Shown: positions 9,066 to 19,029, counted from the first letter of the stretch. The stretch is 64,000 nt of DNA from Selenomonas sp. oral taxon 920 (GCF_001717585.1 NZ_CP017042.1:595501-659500); one strand, 5' to 3'. Program-made: numbers and translations. Notes: generated by a model from the sequence alone, not told the origin.

Positions 9066-11291
9066 ATGAATATTATCTATCATGAGCGGGGCAAGGTCTT
9101 TCATCTCTTCAACGATTCCATCAGTTACATCTTCATGGTACTGCCCCACGGCGGGCTCGGTTCGCTCTACTACGGCAAGGCGCTGCGCGACCGCGAGGGA
9201 TTCGAACACATCTTTGAGCGCGTGCATCGCGGGATGTCCGCGTGTGTCTTTGCCGACAGCCGCGACTACTCGCTGGATGCGATTCGGCAGGAGCTGCCAA
9301 CCTACGGCTCGTCGGATTTTCGTCGTCCCGCGCTGAACGTATTGCAGGAAAACGGCAGCCGCATTCTTGATATGCAGTATACAGGCTACCGCATCATGGA
9401 CGGCAAGCCGAAGCTTGCAGGTCTGCCTGCGACCTACGTGGAGTCGGACGATGAGGCAAAGACGCTCATCGTTGAGGTGAAGGACGCACTGACGGGACTG
9501 CGCGCGGAGCTTCTCTATACGATCTTCGTCGAGGGCGGCGCGGTTGCACGCAGCGTGCGCTATATCAACGACGGCAAGGAAGTCCTGCACCTGCAGAAGG
9601 TCATGAGCATGTCGATTGACCTGCCCGATACGGAGTACGACTGGATGGAGCTGACGGGTGCATGGTCGCGCGAGCGTCACATCGAGATCCGTCCGCTTGC
9701 AACGGGCATCACGGCAATCGGCAGCCGCCGCGGGCACTCCTCGGGGCAGTACAATCCGTTCGCGGCACTCCTGCGACGCGGAACGACGGAAACGCAGGGC
9801 GAGGTGCTCGCCATGAGCCTCGTATACAGCGGCAATTTCGAGATGCTTGCAGAGGTCGACAACCACGGTGTGACGCGGCTGCAGGCGGGCATCCACAGTA
9901 CGGATTTCGACTGGAAACTTGCGCCTGGAGCGGAGTTCCAGACACCAGAGGCGGTGCTCGTCTGGTCGGACGAGGGGCTGAACGGCATGAGTCAGACCTA
10001 TCATCGTCTTTATCAAAAGCGTCTTGTGCGCGGGCAGTGGCGTGAGAAGGTTCGTCCCATCCTCATCAACAACTGGGAAGCGACGTATTTCGACTTTACG
10101 GAGGAGAAGCTGCTTACGATCGCAGACAAGGCGGCGGAGTGCGGCATTGAACTATTCGTGCTCGACGACGGTTGGTTCGGTGCACGCACATCCGACTATG
10201 CGGGGCTTGGAGACTGGACAGTCAACCGCGACCGTCTGCCGAACGGCATCGACGGGCTCGCGGAGAAGATCGAGGCGCGCGGCATGAAGTTCGGTATCTG
10301 GGTTGAGCTGGAGATGGTCAACGAGGACTCCGACCTCTACCGCGCACATCCCGACTGGGTGCTCTCCGTGCCGGGGCGGCGCAAGTCGCTCGGACGTTCG
10401 CAGTGCGTGCTTGACTTCTCGCGCAGGGAGGTCGTTGACAATATTTACGGACAGATGGAGGCAATCCTAGCGAGCGGAAAGGTTTCCTACGTGAAATGGG
10501 ATATGAACCGCAGCATCACGGAGTGCTGGTCGCACGCGCTTCCCGCCGACCAGCAGGGCGAGGTGTTCCATCGCTACATCCTCGGACTTTATGATCTGTA
10601 CGAGCGGTTGACATCGAACTTCCCCCATGTGCTCTTTGAGTCCTGCGCCTCGGGCGGCAGCCGCTTCGACCCCGGCATGCTCTACTATGCGCCGCAGACG
10701 TGGACGAGCGACAACTCAGATGCCTCCGAGCGGCAGAAGATCCAGTACGGCACGTCGATGTGCTATCCCGTGAGCAGTATGGGCAGCCATGTCTCCGTCG
10801 TCCCGAATCATCAGATGAACCGTATGACGCCGCTGCACACACGCGCGAACACAGCGTACTTTGGAACATTTGGATATGAACTCGACCTAAACAAGCTGGG
10901 CGAGGCGGAGATTGCCGAGGTCAAGGAACAGGTCGCCTTTATGAAGGAATACCGTGAAATCTTTCAGTACGGGACGTTCTACCGTTTGCAAAGCCCGTTT
11001 GAGAACAATGTTATGGCATGGATGAGCGTGAGCGCCGATAAAAAGACAGCGATTGTCGGCTGGTATCGTACGCTGAACCGCGTGAACTACCGTTTCGAGC
11101 GTGTGCGGCTCGCGGGACTCCTGCCCGATGCTCTTTACGAGAACAGCCGCAGTGCTGTTCGCTGCTACGGCGATGAGCTGATGAACTATGGGCTGATCAC
11201 GACGGACGGCACGACGGGGGAACCGATTGCAGAGAATGGGCTCTCCACGGATTTCGAGTCGCGTATCTATGTGCTGAAGGCTGTCAAATAA
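9066..11291 (+). CDS. Alpha-galactosidase, GH36 family
   Basis: 741 residues, matching bacterial GH36 enzymes that release galactose from raffinose, melibiose and stachyose. The nucleophile aspartate is at 479 in YVKWDMNR and the acid/base aspartate at 549 in TSDNSDASER, nearly the positions known for Geobacillus AgaB. No signal peptide is visible, so it is probably cytoplasmic and needs a permease for its substrate. It starts 29 bases after the regulator gene behind gaaggggg and is probably co-transcribed with it. Its product feeds galK. Confidence 0.95.
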   Translation: MNIIYHERGKVFHLFNDSISYIFMVLPHGGLGSLYYGKALRDREGFEHIFERVHRGMSACVFADSRDYSLDAIRQELPTYGSSDFRRPALNVLQENGSRILDMQYTGYRIMDGKPKLAGLPATYVESDDEAKTLIVEVKDALTGLRAELLYTIFVEGGAVARSVRYINDGKEVLHLQKVMSMSIDLPDTEYDWMELTGAWSRERHIEIRPLATGITAIGSRRGHSSGQYNPFAALLRRGTTETQGEVLAMSLVYSGNFEMLAEVDNHGVTRLQAGIHSTDFDWKLAPGAEFQTPEAVLVWSDEGLNGMSQTYHRLYQKRLVRGQWREKVRPILINNWEATYFDFTEEKLLTIADKAAECGIELFVLDDGWFGARTSDYAGLGDWTVNRDRLPNGIDGLAEKIEARGMKFGIWVELEMVNEDSDLYRAHPDWVLSVPGRRKSLGRSQCVLDFSRREVVDNIYGQMEAILASGKVSYVKWDMNRSITECWSHALPADQQGEVFHRYILGLYDLYERLTSNFPHVLFESCASGGSRFDPGMLYYAPQTWTSDNSDASERQKIQYGTSMCYPVSSMGSHVSVVPNHQMNRMTPLHTRANTAYFGTFGYELDLNKLGEAEIAEVKEQVAFMKEYREIFQYGTFYRLQSPFENNVMAWMSVSADKKTAIVGWYRTLNRVNYRFERVRLAGLLPDALYENSRSAVRCYGDELMNYGLITTDGTTGEPIAENGLSTDFESRIYVLKAVK

Positions 11292-11302
11292 TTTTTCAGC
11301 TG

Positions 11303-11335
11303 GAACGGGTATCTGTGCGGATGCCCGTTTTTTTG
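11303..11335 (+). terminator. Rho-independent terminator after the alpha-galactosidase gene
   Basis: aacgggtatc pairs with gatgcccgtt (one mismatch) and is followed by seven Ts. It closes the galactoside locus. Confidence 0.85.
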
Positions 11336-11358
11336 TGTCATCTGCGAAGAATCAATCG

Positions 11359-11387
11359 TTGCATATTTGATTAAGTTTCGATAAAAT
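11359..11387 (+). promoter_or_regulatory. Probable purL promoter
   Basis: TTGCAT and TAAAAT are separated by exactly 17 bases. The predicted start near 11394 coincides with the left arm of the folded leader. Confidence 0.7.
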
Positions 11388-11393
11388 AGAGCG

Positions 11394-11485
11394 TGGGAAA
11401 ACAAGGAAATCGCTGATGCAATGAAGTCTGTCAGATGGGCGCAGAGTGTATCAGTGCTTCCCAAGGTTTGAGGAGGAGGATTCCT
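11394..11485 (+). promoter_or_regulatory. Structured purL leader
   Basis: The 5' leader can form a two-tier stem. TGGGAA (11394-11399) pairs with TTCCCA (11458-11463), and inside it CTGATGCA (11413-11420) pairs with TGTATCAG (11447-11454, one G-U). The left internal loop has 13 bases and the right one three; the apical loop is 26 bases. No G-box purine riboswitch core was recognised. It may be a control element or a chance fold. Confidence 0.4.
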
Positions 11486-14400
11486 ATGGCTGTCAAACGA
11501 ATCTTTGTGGAGAAGCGTCAGGGTTTTTTTGATATTCCTGCACAGCGGCTTTGCAGCGATCTGGTGGAGACGTTCCGCCTGACGGATCTGCGCGCCGTGC
11601 GCCTCATCACACGTTATGACATAGAGGGGCTCAATGACGAGGAATTTGCGCAGGTGCGCAGCATCGTTTTTGCCGATCCGCCGGTCGATACGGTCTATGA
11701 GGACACATTGCCGCTCTTTTCCGATGCGCGTGTCTTTGCCATCGAGCCGCTGCCGGGGCAGTTCGACCCGACGGCAGCGGCGGCGGCGGAGTGTGTGCAG
11801 CTCGTGACGCAGGGGGAGCGCCCCGATGTGCGCAGTGCGCGTGTTGTTGTTCTCGTCGGCAAGATGGATGATCGCGTCTACGAGCAGATCAAGGCATACC
11901 TCATCAACAAGGTAGAGAGCCGCGAGGCTTCGCTTGCGACACCTGCGACACTGGAGAGCCGCATCGTACTGCCGGCAGACGTGGAAATCCTAAAGGAGTT
12001 CAATCATCTCTCGCATGCTGAGCTGGAGCAGTTCCACAGGGAGCATGGCTTTGCGATGAGCGTGGAGGATCTTGCATTTGTGCAGCAGTATTTCCGTGAC
12101 ACGGAGCGTCGTGTTCCGACGATTACGGAGCTGCGCGTCATCGATACCTACTGGTCGGATCACTGCCGACACACGACCTTTACGACGGCGATCGATGCGG
12201 TGAACATCGAGAACGGCCCCTTTTCTCTGCCGATCTTTGAAACCTATCAGCGCTACATGGATGACCGCAAGATGCTGTATATGGACGGGAAGCAGCGCGA
12301 TGTGACTCTGATGGACATTGCCGTCATTGGGATGAAGGCGCTGCGCGCAGAGGGGAAGCTCGACGACCTCGATGAATCCGAGGAGATCAACGCATGCAGC
12401 ATTCGCATCACAGTCGATGTGGACGGCAAGGATGAGGACTGGCTCCTCATGTTCAAGAATGAGACGCACAATCATCCGACGGAGATTGAGCCATTCGGCG
12501 GTGCCGCGACGTGTCTCGGCGGAGCGATTCGCGATCCGCTCTCGGGGCGTTCTTACGTCTATCAGGCGATGCGTGTGACGGGGGCATTTGATCCGCGCAT
12601 GCCGATTGAGGATACCCTCCCCGGGAAGCTGCCGCAGAAGAAGATCACGCTCGGTGCGGCGGAGGGATACAGCTCCTACGGCAACCAGATCGGACTTGCA
12701 ACGGGTCAGGTGCGTGAGATCTACCACAAGGGCTATCTTGCCAAGCGCATGGAGATCGGCGCGGTCATCGGCGCCGCGCCCGCTGCACAGGTTGTGCGCA
12801 AGCGTCCCGCACCGGGCGATGTCATCGTCCTGCTCGGCGGACGCACCGGGCGTGACGGCATCGGCGGGGCGACGGGTTCCTCCAAGCAGCATACGGAGAG
12901 CTCGCTTACGACCTCGGGTGCGGAGGTGCAGAAGGGAAATCCGCCGACCGAGCGCAAGATTCAGCGACTCTTCCGAAATCCGGAGGTCAGCCGCATGATC
13001 AAGCGCTGCAATGATTTCGGCGCAGGCGGCGTTGCCGTTGCAATCGGAGAACTTGCGGACGGGCTGACGATCAACCTCGATGCCGTGCCAAAGAAGTACG
13101 AGGGACTCGACGGCACGGAGCTTGCGATCTCCGAGTCGCAGGAACGCATGGCAGTTGTGCTCTCTCCAAAGGATGTCCCTGCATTCCTGCGTCATGCGGA
13201 CGTGGAGAATCTCGAGGCGACTGAGGTCGCTCGCGTAACGGCAGAGCCGATTCTCGTCATGAAGTGGCGCGATAAGGAAATCGTGCGGATCGCGCGCAGC
13301 TTCCTTGCAACGAACGGCGTGCGCCAGCGTGTCCGTGTCATTGTCGAGCCGCCGAATGAAAAGACGCCCTACCTCCAGCAGGTTCCTCAGCAGGTGAAGC
13401 AGGTGGGACGAGAGCTGGAGGATATGTGGCTCGCGAATCTCTCCGATCTCAACGTATGCAGTCAGAAGGGACTGGGAGAGCGGTTCGACGCGACCGTCGG
13501 CGCGGCATCCGTTCTCATGCCGTTTGGCGGCAAGTACCAGCTCACGCCGTCGGAGGCAATGGTGGCGAAGCTTCCCGTCCGACATGGGGAGACGAACACG
13601 GCATCCGCGATGGCGTTTGGATTCGATCCCGATCTCTCGACGTGGAGCCCGTTCCACGGAGCGGTCTACGCCGTCGTTGAGGCTGTGGCGAAAATCGTCG
13701 CCACGGGCGGCGAGGCGCGTCGGGTACGTCTCACCCTGCAGGAGTATTTCGAGCGGCTCGGCACGGATCCGAAGAAATGGGGCAAGCCCTTTGCCGCACT
13801 CCTCGGCGCACTGCGCGCGCAGCATGAGCTGGGGATTCCTGCGATTGGCGGCAAGGACTCCATGTCCGGTACGTTTGAGAACCTGAACGTGCCGCCGACG
13901 CTCGTCGCCTTCGCTGTAGCGACCATGCGCGCCAATGAGGCACTCTCGCCCGAGTTCAAATATCCGGGCAATACCGTCGTCATGGTTCCCGTTCCGCATG
14001 ACGCGCAGGATCTGCCCGTCTTTGCACGCCTCAACACGAATTTTGAAAAAGTTCATCAGCTGATCGCGGACAAGAAGGCGTTCTCTGCGATCAGTGTCGG
14101 TCGCGGCGGCATCGCGGCGGCGATCTCGAAGATGTGTCTCGGCAACAATCTGGGCTTTAAGTTCACCTCGTTTATTCAGCAGGACGATCTCTTCAAGCCG
14201 CTCTACGGAACGCTGCTGCTTGAGGTCTCGCCCTCGTTCGATATCGCAGCAAACCTTGCGGGAACGGGCGCGGTTGAGATCGGCAAGACGCGCGACGTGC
14301 CGAGCATCATCACGGAGCTTGACACCATTGTTCTCGCCGATGTCAAGGAGGCGTATACAGCACCGCTTGAGAAGATCTTCCCAACAACGGTGCCGCAGGT

Positions 14401-15277
14401 CGTGCGGCAGATCGACCGCCCGACGTATGCACCCTACAAACAGGGGAAAATTGTGGGCAGTTCCGTGAAGATTGCAAAGCCGCGCGTCTGCATCCCCGTA
14501 TTTCCGGGAACGAACTGCGAGTACGATTCGGCGCGTGCGTGGGAGCGCTCAGGTGCGATCCCCGAGATCTTTGTCGTTCGCAACCTCACGCCGAAGGCGG
14601 TCGAGGAGACCGTTGCCGAGCTTGCAGCGTCCATCCGCCGTGCGCAGATCCTCATGCTGCCGGGCGGCTTCAGCGGCGGCGACGAGCCGGACGGGACAGG
14701 CAAATTCATCGCGGCAATGTTCCGTGCACCCGCACTCACAGAGGCGGTGCAGCGCCTCCTGCGCGATCAGGACGGTCTTATCCTCGGCATTTGCAACGGG
14801 TTCCAGGCACTCCTGAAACTCGGCCTGCTGCCATACGGCAAGATTGTCGACCTAGATGAGAACTCGCCGACGCTGACCTACAACAACATCGGGCGGCATG
14901 TCTCGCAGACCGTACGCGTGCGTGTTGCGTCGAATCTCTCGCCGTGGCTGTCCGGTGTGAACGTCGGGGATACGCATACAATCGCAGTTTCGCACGGCGA
15001 GGGACGCTTCTATACGGATGCCAAGACGGTGGCGAATATGCGCATCCGCGGGCAGATTGCGACACAGTACGTCAATGAAAAGGGAGAGCCGACGCTCGAA
15101 CAGCCGTACAATCCGAACGGCTCGGTGAATGCCATCGAGGGCATCACGAGTCCCGACGGGCGCATTTATGGGCGCATGGCGCACGCGGAGCGCATCGGTG
15201 AGAACATCTCCAAGAACGTGCCCGGTGAAATGAATCAGATGATCTTTGAGTCCGGTGTTTCCTACTTTATTCGATAA
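11486..15277 (+). CDS. purL: Phosphoribosylformylglycinamidine synthase, long single-chain form
   Basis: 1263 residues, the full-length PurL with synthetase and glutaminase on one chain, as opposed to the separate PurS/PurQ/PurL of Bacillus. It converts FGAR, ATP and glutamine to FGAM in de novo purine synthesis. The C-terminal class I amidotransferase domain has its cysteine at about residue 1103 (ILGICNGFQALLKLG) and a later HGEGRF histidine. The ATG at 11486 follows gaggaggagg. No other pur gene is adjacent, and terminators on both sides suggest a single-gene transcript. Confidence 0.95.
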   Translation: MAVKRIFVEKRQGFFDIPAQRLCSDLVETFRLTDLRAVRLITRYDIEGLNDEEFAQVRSIVFADPPVDTVYEDTLPLFSDARVFAIEPLPGQFDPTAAAAAECVQLVTQGERPDVRSARVVVLVGKMDDRVYEQIKAYLINKVESREASLATPATLESRIVLPADVEILKEFNHLSHAELEQFHREHGFAMSVEDLAFVQQYFRDTERRVPTITELRVIDTYWSDHCRHTTFTTAIDAVNIENGPFSLPIFETYQRYMDDRKMLYMDGKQRDVTLMDIAVIGMKALRAEGKLDDLDESEEINACSIRITVDVDGKDEDWLLMFKNETHNHPTEIEPFGGAATCLGGAIRDPLSGRSYVYQAMRVTGAFDPRMPIEDTLPGKLPQKKITLGAAEGYSSYGNQIGLATGQVREIYHKGYLAKRMEIGAVIGAAPAAQVVRKRPAPGDVIVLLGGRTGRDGIGGATGSSKQHTESSLTTSGAEVQKGNPPTERKIQRLFRNPEVSRMIKRCNDFGAGGVAVAIGELADGLTINLDAVPKKYEGLDGTELAISESQERMAVVLSPKDVPAFLRHADVENLEATEVARVTAEPILVMKWRDKEIVRIARSFLATNGVRQRVRVIVEPPNEKTPYLQQVPQQVKQVGRELEDMWLANLSDLNVCSQKGLGERFDATVGAASVLMPFGGKYQLTPSEAMVAKLPVRHGETNTASAMAFGFDPDLSTWSPFHGAVYAVVEAVAKIVATGGEARRVRLTLQEYFERLGTDPKKWGKPFAALLGALRAQHELGIPAIGGKDSMSGTFENLNVPPTLVAFAVATMRANEALSPEFKYPGNTVVMVPVPHDAQDLPVFARLNTNFEKVHQLIADKKAFSAISVGRGGIAAAISKMCLGNNLGFKFTSFIQQDDLFKPLYGTLLLEVSPSFDIAANLAGTGAVEIGKTRDVPSIITELDTIVLADVKEAYTAPLEKIFPTTVPQVVRQIDRPTYAPYKQGKIVGSSVKIAKPRVCIPVFPGTNCEYDSARAWERSGAIPEIFVVRNLTPKAVEETVAELAASIRRAQILMLPGGFSGGDEPDGTGKFIAAMFRAPALTEAVQRLLRDQDGLILGICNGFQALLKLGLLPYGKIVDLDENSPTLTYNNIGRHVSQTVRVRVASNLSPWLSGVNVGDTHTIAVSHGEGRFYTDAKTVANMRIRGQIATQYVNEKGEPTLEQPYNPNGSVNAIEGITSPDGRIYGRMAHAERIGENISKNVPGEMNQMIFESGVSYFIR

Positions 15278-15286
15278 TGTGATCAG

Positions 15287-15331
15287 AAAAATCGTCCGAC
15301 CATCGCTTTTGCGGCGGTCGGACGATTTTTG
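15287..15331. terminator. Bidirectional terminator between purL and the metal ABC operon
   Basis: A 14-bp perfect stem (aaaatcgtccgacc with its complement) is flanked by A and T runs. It serves purL on the plus strand and the converging metal-transport operon on the minus strand. Confidence 0.9.
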
Positions 15332-15334
15332 TAT

Positions 15335-16435
15335 CTATAGGAAGTACCTCTTGCAGAGTGCCGCATATGCTGATGCACCTGCATCCGTGAGCAGGTAGTA
15401 GCTGCCCGCGCGATGGAGGAGGTGACGCTCGATCAGCTCGCGGCTCACGCGCTGTATCTTGCGGTCGTCCCATTTCAGGTGGCCGCCGATCTCATCCCTG
15501 TGATTCTCTGCGCTCTCTGCGTGTTCTGCCGTATGCCTGCCGATGTGGAGGAGAAAGAGGTCGCGCTGCATTTGCCGCATACTTCTTTTGCGGCGGATGT
15601 ATGCCGTGACAGCCCCCTTTGGCCCCATGAGCAGGGCAAGCAGGTAGACAAGCATATTTATGACGGCGCAGAGTCCCGCAATCGAGGCGTTCATATGGAC
15701 GGCGAGCACGTAGCCGAGAGCGGAGTTCACCATGCTGACGAGGAGGGCGAGGAGGAGCGTGTGCGACAGGTGTTTTGTAAAGAGCAGTGCCGTAGCTCCC
15801 GGTGCGATGAAGAATGAGATGACGAGAATCGCACCGACCGCATCGAATGCTGCGACCGTGGTCAGTGAGGTCAGAGACATAAAGGCGTAGAAGAGGATGC
15901 CCGTCGGTACGCCGATGAGCCGTGCGTATTCGCCGTCAAATGTGGAGACCTTGAGCTCCTTGTAGAACACGGTGATAAACACTGCAATCAGGAGGGCGAG
16001 CCCGCCCATCTTGAGCGCCGCTGCAGGAATCTCCACGCCGCCGATCTCGACCGTGTTCAGCCCAGCGTAGATGACTTCGCCCATGAGTACCATATCGGTA
16101 TCGAGGTGGGCATTCCCCGCATATTTACTGATGAGGATGACGGCGAGTGCAAAGAGCAGGGGAAAGATGACACCGATTGCATCGTCGTATTTGACAAGGC
16201 GTGTCTTGCCGAGCAGCTCGACGAGAGACACCGTGACAACGCCCATGAGTGCCGCACCGAAGAGCAGCCACGGCGAGCCGAGGTCATGCGTTACGAAGAA
16301 AGCGAGCACGATGCCGAGCAGAACGGTGTGACTGATTGCGTCCGCCATCATGGAGAGACGGCGCAGGATGAGGAATACGCCGAGCGGTGCGCACGCTGCC
16401 GCCGTCAGCAGGAGTACGAGCAGTGCGTCATCCAT
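15335..16435 (-). CDS. Metal ABC transporter permease with C-terminal winged-helix-like tail
   Basis: 366 residues. The first 280 or so form an ABC-3 family permease (ZnuB/MntB/TroD type) with eight or so membrane helices and the early RRLSMMADAISHTVLLG motif. About 82 further residues after the last helix are charged and soluble, with a pattern like a winged-helix domain of the DtxR/TroR kind (KWDDRKIQRVSRELIERHLL, then SYYLLTDAGASAY). It overlaps the upstream permease gene by eight bases and is last in the four-gene operon. Manganese, zinc or iron are all possible substrates. Confidence 0.88.
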   Translation of the reverse strand: MDDALLVLLLTAAACAPLGVFLILRRLSMMADAISHTVLLGIVLAFFVTHDLGSPWLLFGAALMGVVTVSLVELLGKTRLVKYDDAIGVIFPLLFALAVILISKYAGNAHLDTDMVLMGEVIYAGLNTVEIGGVEIPAAALKMGGLALLIAVFITVFYKELKVSTFDGEYARLIGVPTGILFYAFMSLTSLTTVAAFDAVGAILVISFFIAPGATALLFTKHLSHTLLLALLVSMVNSALGYVLAVHMNASIAGLCAVINMLVYLLALLMGPKGAVTAYIRRKRSMRQMQRDLFLLHIGRHTAEHAESAENHRDEIGGHLKWDDRKIQRVSRELIERHLLHRAGSYYLLTDAGASAYAALCKRYFL

Positions 16436-17303
16436 GTGAGTGCCTCCGTTTCAACACGCTGCCGAGGATGCCCTTTGTCCCGAAAACAATGGAAAAAAAG
16501 GCGATCAGCGAGGCAACGAGGATGATGGAGGGCCCCGTCGACATGCCCTGTTCGAGCGTGCTGATGTACGTTCCGACGAGCGCGGAGACCGCACCGATGA
16601 GACTGCTCAGCAGGAGCACGCGTACAAAGTTGTTCGACCACTGATTTGCCGCAACGCAGGGAATGATGAGGAAGGAACTGATGAGGATTGCGCCGACCGC
16701 CTTGATCCCGATGCCGATGACGGCAATCGTCATGACGAGCAGGAGAAGGTTCAGCAAACGGCAGGGCAGTCCGACCACCTCCGCATACTCCGCGTCAAAG
16801 ACGAAGAGCTTCAGCTCCTTGTAAAAGAGCAGCAGGAGCGTGAGCACGAGGGCAGAAACGACGGCGATCAGCAGGACATCCGCCTCAAGCATGTACGCCG
16901 CCTGTCCGAAGATGTACGTCCCGAGCCCCGCCTGTGACGCGCCCGCGTAGTCGGGATTTCCTTGGATAAAACTCTTGAGCGCCATACCAAGCCCGAAGAA
17001 GCCCGAGAGGAAGATTGCAAGATTTGCATCGAGCCCCAGACGCTTGTCCCTGTGCGCGAGCTGAATGAGCGCGTAGCTTGCCGCACCTGCCAGAATTGCT
17101 CCCGCGAGGAGGATGACGGGGCTGCGCGTCGCGAACGCCATGTAGGCAAGGATGATGCCGGGAAAGGTCGAGTGCCCGATTGCATCGCCGATGAGGCTCT
17201 GCCCCTTGTAGACACTGAGTGCGCCGACGGGAGCGGCGGCGACGGCGAGGATGACGCTGCCGAGCGCGACGATCTGAAAGGTGTAGTTCGTCAGAATGTC
17301 CAT
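16428..17303 (-). CDS. Metal ABC transporter permease
   Basis: 291 residues, ABC-3 family integral membrane permease (TroC/MntC/ZnuB type). The VYKGQSLIGDAIGHSTFPGI segment corresponds to the RRxSLxGDAxxH motif of the family. It probably pairs with the downstream permease as a heterodimer that moves a divalent metal across the inner membrane. It starts three bases after the ATPase gene and overlaps the next permease gene. Confidence 0.92.
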   Translation of the reverse strand: MDILTNYTFQIVALGSVILAVAAAPVGALSVYKGQSLIGDAIGHSTFPGIILAYMAFATRSPVILLAGAILAGAASYALIQLAHRDKRLGLDANLAIFLSGFFGLGMALKSFIQGNPDYAGASQAGLGTYIFGQAAYMLEADVLLIAVVSALVLTLLLLFYKELKLFVFDAEYAEVVGLPCRLLNLLLLVMTIAVIGIGIKAVGAILISSFLIIPCVAANQWSNNFVRVLLLSSLIGAVSALVGTYISTLEQGMSTGPSIILVASLIAFFSIVFGTKGILGSVLKRRHSHG

Positions 17304-17306
17304 CGC

Positions 17307-18029
17307 TCACTCCTTCACGCGATAGGCGCGCGCGAGTGCCGCCTCCTTGTCAATATCTGCGAGATAGTCCGATGCCTTTACCGTGCGGTTCAGTACGACG
17401 AGATAGTCGAAATAGGCATCGAGTGTGCTGAGATCGTGGTGGACGGCGATGACGGTGCGCTTTTCCTTCTGTAAATCCATAAACTTGTCCATGATGATGC
17501 GTTCCGTTGTCTCGTCAACACCCGCAAGCGGCTCGTCCATGATGTAGAGCTGCGCGTCCTGCGCGAGTGCGCGTGCGATGAAGACGCGCTGCTTCTGTCC
17601 GCCAGAGAGTTCAGAAATTTGACGGTCGGCGAAGTCTGCCATCTTCATCTTTTCGAGGGCATTCATCGCAAGTGTGCGATCCTCCTTGCCGGGACGGCGC
17701 ACAAGTCCCAGATGGGTATAGCGCCCCATGAGCACGACATCGAAGACCGTCGTCGGGAAATCCCAGTGTACCGAGCCGCGCTGCGGCACATAGGCGATCT
17801 GCTTGTGCACGGCGGAGAGTGCCTTGCCCCAGAGGAGCACTGCACCTGAGACGGGCTTCAGCAGCCCGAGGATCCCCTTCAGCAGGGTGGATTTGCCCGC
17901 GCCGTTCGGCCCTACGATCGCACAGCGCACGCACTCCGGCACATCGAGGTCGATGTCCCAGAGCACGGGGGTATCGCGGTATGCCATTGTGAGATCTTCG
18001 ATATGTATGACGCTGTTCGTTCCTTCCAT
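17307..18029 (-). CDS. Metal ABC transporter ATPase
   Basis: 240 residues, the cytoplasmic ATPase of the metal importer. Walker A is GPNGAGKST, the signature is ISELSGGQKQRVFIARALAQ, Walker B is LYIMDEPLAGVD, and the switch histidine lies in VIAVHHDLS. The ATG follows ggaaggga. It lies 22 bases after the binding-protein gene and three bases before the first permease gene. Confidence 0.95.
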   Translation of the reverse strand: MEGTNSVIHIEDLTMAYRDTPVLWDIDLDVPECVRCAIVGPNGAGKSTLLKGILGLLKPVSGAVLLWGKALSAVHKQIAYVPQRGSVHWDFPTTVFDVVLMGRYTHLGLVRRPGKEDRTLAMNALEKMKMADFADRQISELSGGQKQRVFIARALAQDAQLYIMDEPLAGVDETTERIIMDKFMDLQKEKRTVIAVHHDLSTLDAYFDYLVVLNRTVKASDYLADIDKEAALARAYRVKE

Positions 18030-18051
18030 TCTGCGTCCCTTCCAGCGATGT

Positions 18052-19002
18052 TTATTTCAGGTGCGAAACAATCAGATCGATGTTGCTGCGGTACATCGTG
18101 ATATAGGTGTCGCCCTTCTGTCCCTCGGGTGCAAGAGAATCCGAGAAGAGCTCATTGCCTTCACCGCCAACAATCTCGACATCGAAGCCCTTCGTCCTGC
18201 AGACCTCCTGCAGCTTCTTCATGCGCTCGGGGTTCGTCGTGCTCTCGGCGAATACCGCCTTGACCTTGTGCTCGACAATGTAGTTTGCCGTCTTCTCGAT
18301 GTCGGCATTCGCAACCTCGGAGTCTGTGCTGACACCCTGCGGTGCAATGACATTAACATGGTAGCGGTGGGAGAAGTAGTTGAATGCATCGTGCGGCGTG
18401 ACGAGATTGCGCTGCCCTTCGGGGATCTGCGCGATCTTCTGCGTGATCTCCGCATCAAGTGCGTCGAGTTCCGCAAGATACGTTTTCAGATTCTCCTGAA
18501 TCTCCTTTTCGTGTTCGGGAATAAGTTTTACAAGCTCGGCTGCCGCCTCCTCGGTCGCCTGTTTGTAGAGTGCGACATCGAACCAGAAATGCGGGTCGAC
18601 GATCTTTTTGCCGTCCTCCTCCATATAGTTGATGTTTGCATCCGCGAAGTTCTTTGTCACGGCGACGCCCTTTTTCTCAAGCACCTCTGCCATCTTGCCC
18701 TCGAAGTGCAGACCGTGGTAGAGGAGGAGATCCGCCTTCTTGATCTTCTCGAGGTCGGCCGGCTGTGCGACGTAGAGATGCGGATCCTCGCCTGCGGGGA
18801 TAATCAGTTCGATGTTCACATAATCGCCCGCGAGCTGCTTTGTCATATCCTGTAAAAATGAGGTCGTGACCGTTACGGTTTTCTTCGTGTCGGCTGCCTT
18901 GTCGCCGCCTGTGCCTCCTCCGCCGCAGCCGACGGCGATCAGTGCCGTAAGGGCAAGAGCGAGGGTGAGTAAGAGATGCAGGGAAAATTTTTTTGCGTGC
19001 AT
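18052..19002 (-). CDS. Metal-binding lipoprotein of ABC transporter, cluster A-I
   Basis: 316 residues. A signal peptide ends in the lipobox-like AVGC at about residue 26, so the protein is probably lipid-anchored on the periplasmic side of the inner membrane. Metal-ligand regions typical of the TroA/ZnuA/MntA family are present: GEDPHLY, HGLHFEGK, DPHFWFD and the later ESTTNPERMKKLQEV. It lacks the long histidine-rich loop of many zinc-specific ZnuA proteins, which favours manganese or a broad range. First gene of the operon, directly behind a promoter with a flanking palindrome. Confidence 0.92.
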   Translation of the reverse strand: MHAKKFSLHLLLTLALALTALIAVGCGGGGTGGDKAADTKKTVTVTTSFLQDMTKQLAGDYVNIELIIPAGEDPHLYVAQPADLEKIKKADLLLYHGLHFEGKMAEVLEKKGVAVTKNFADANINYMEEDGKKIVDPHFWFDVALYKQATEEAAAELVKLIPEHEKEIQENLKTYLAELDALDAEITQKIAQIPEGQRNLVTPHDAFNYFSHRYHVNVIAPQGVSTDSEVANADIEKTANYIVEHKVKAVFAESTTNPERMKKLQEVCRTKGFDVEIVGGEGNELFSDSLAPEGQKGDTYITMYRSNIDLIVSHLK

Positions 19003-19029
19003 GACAGCACCATCCTTTCATTTGTATTG

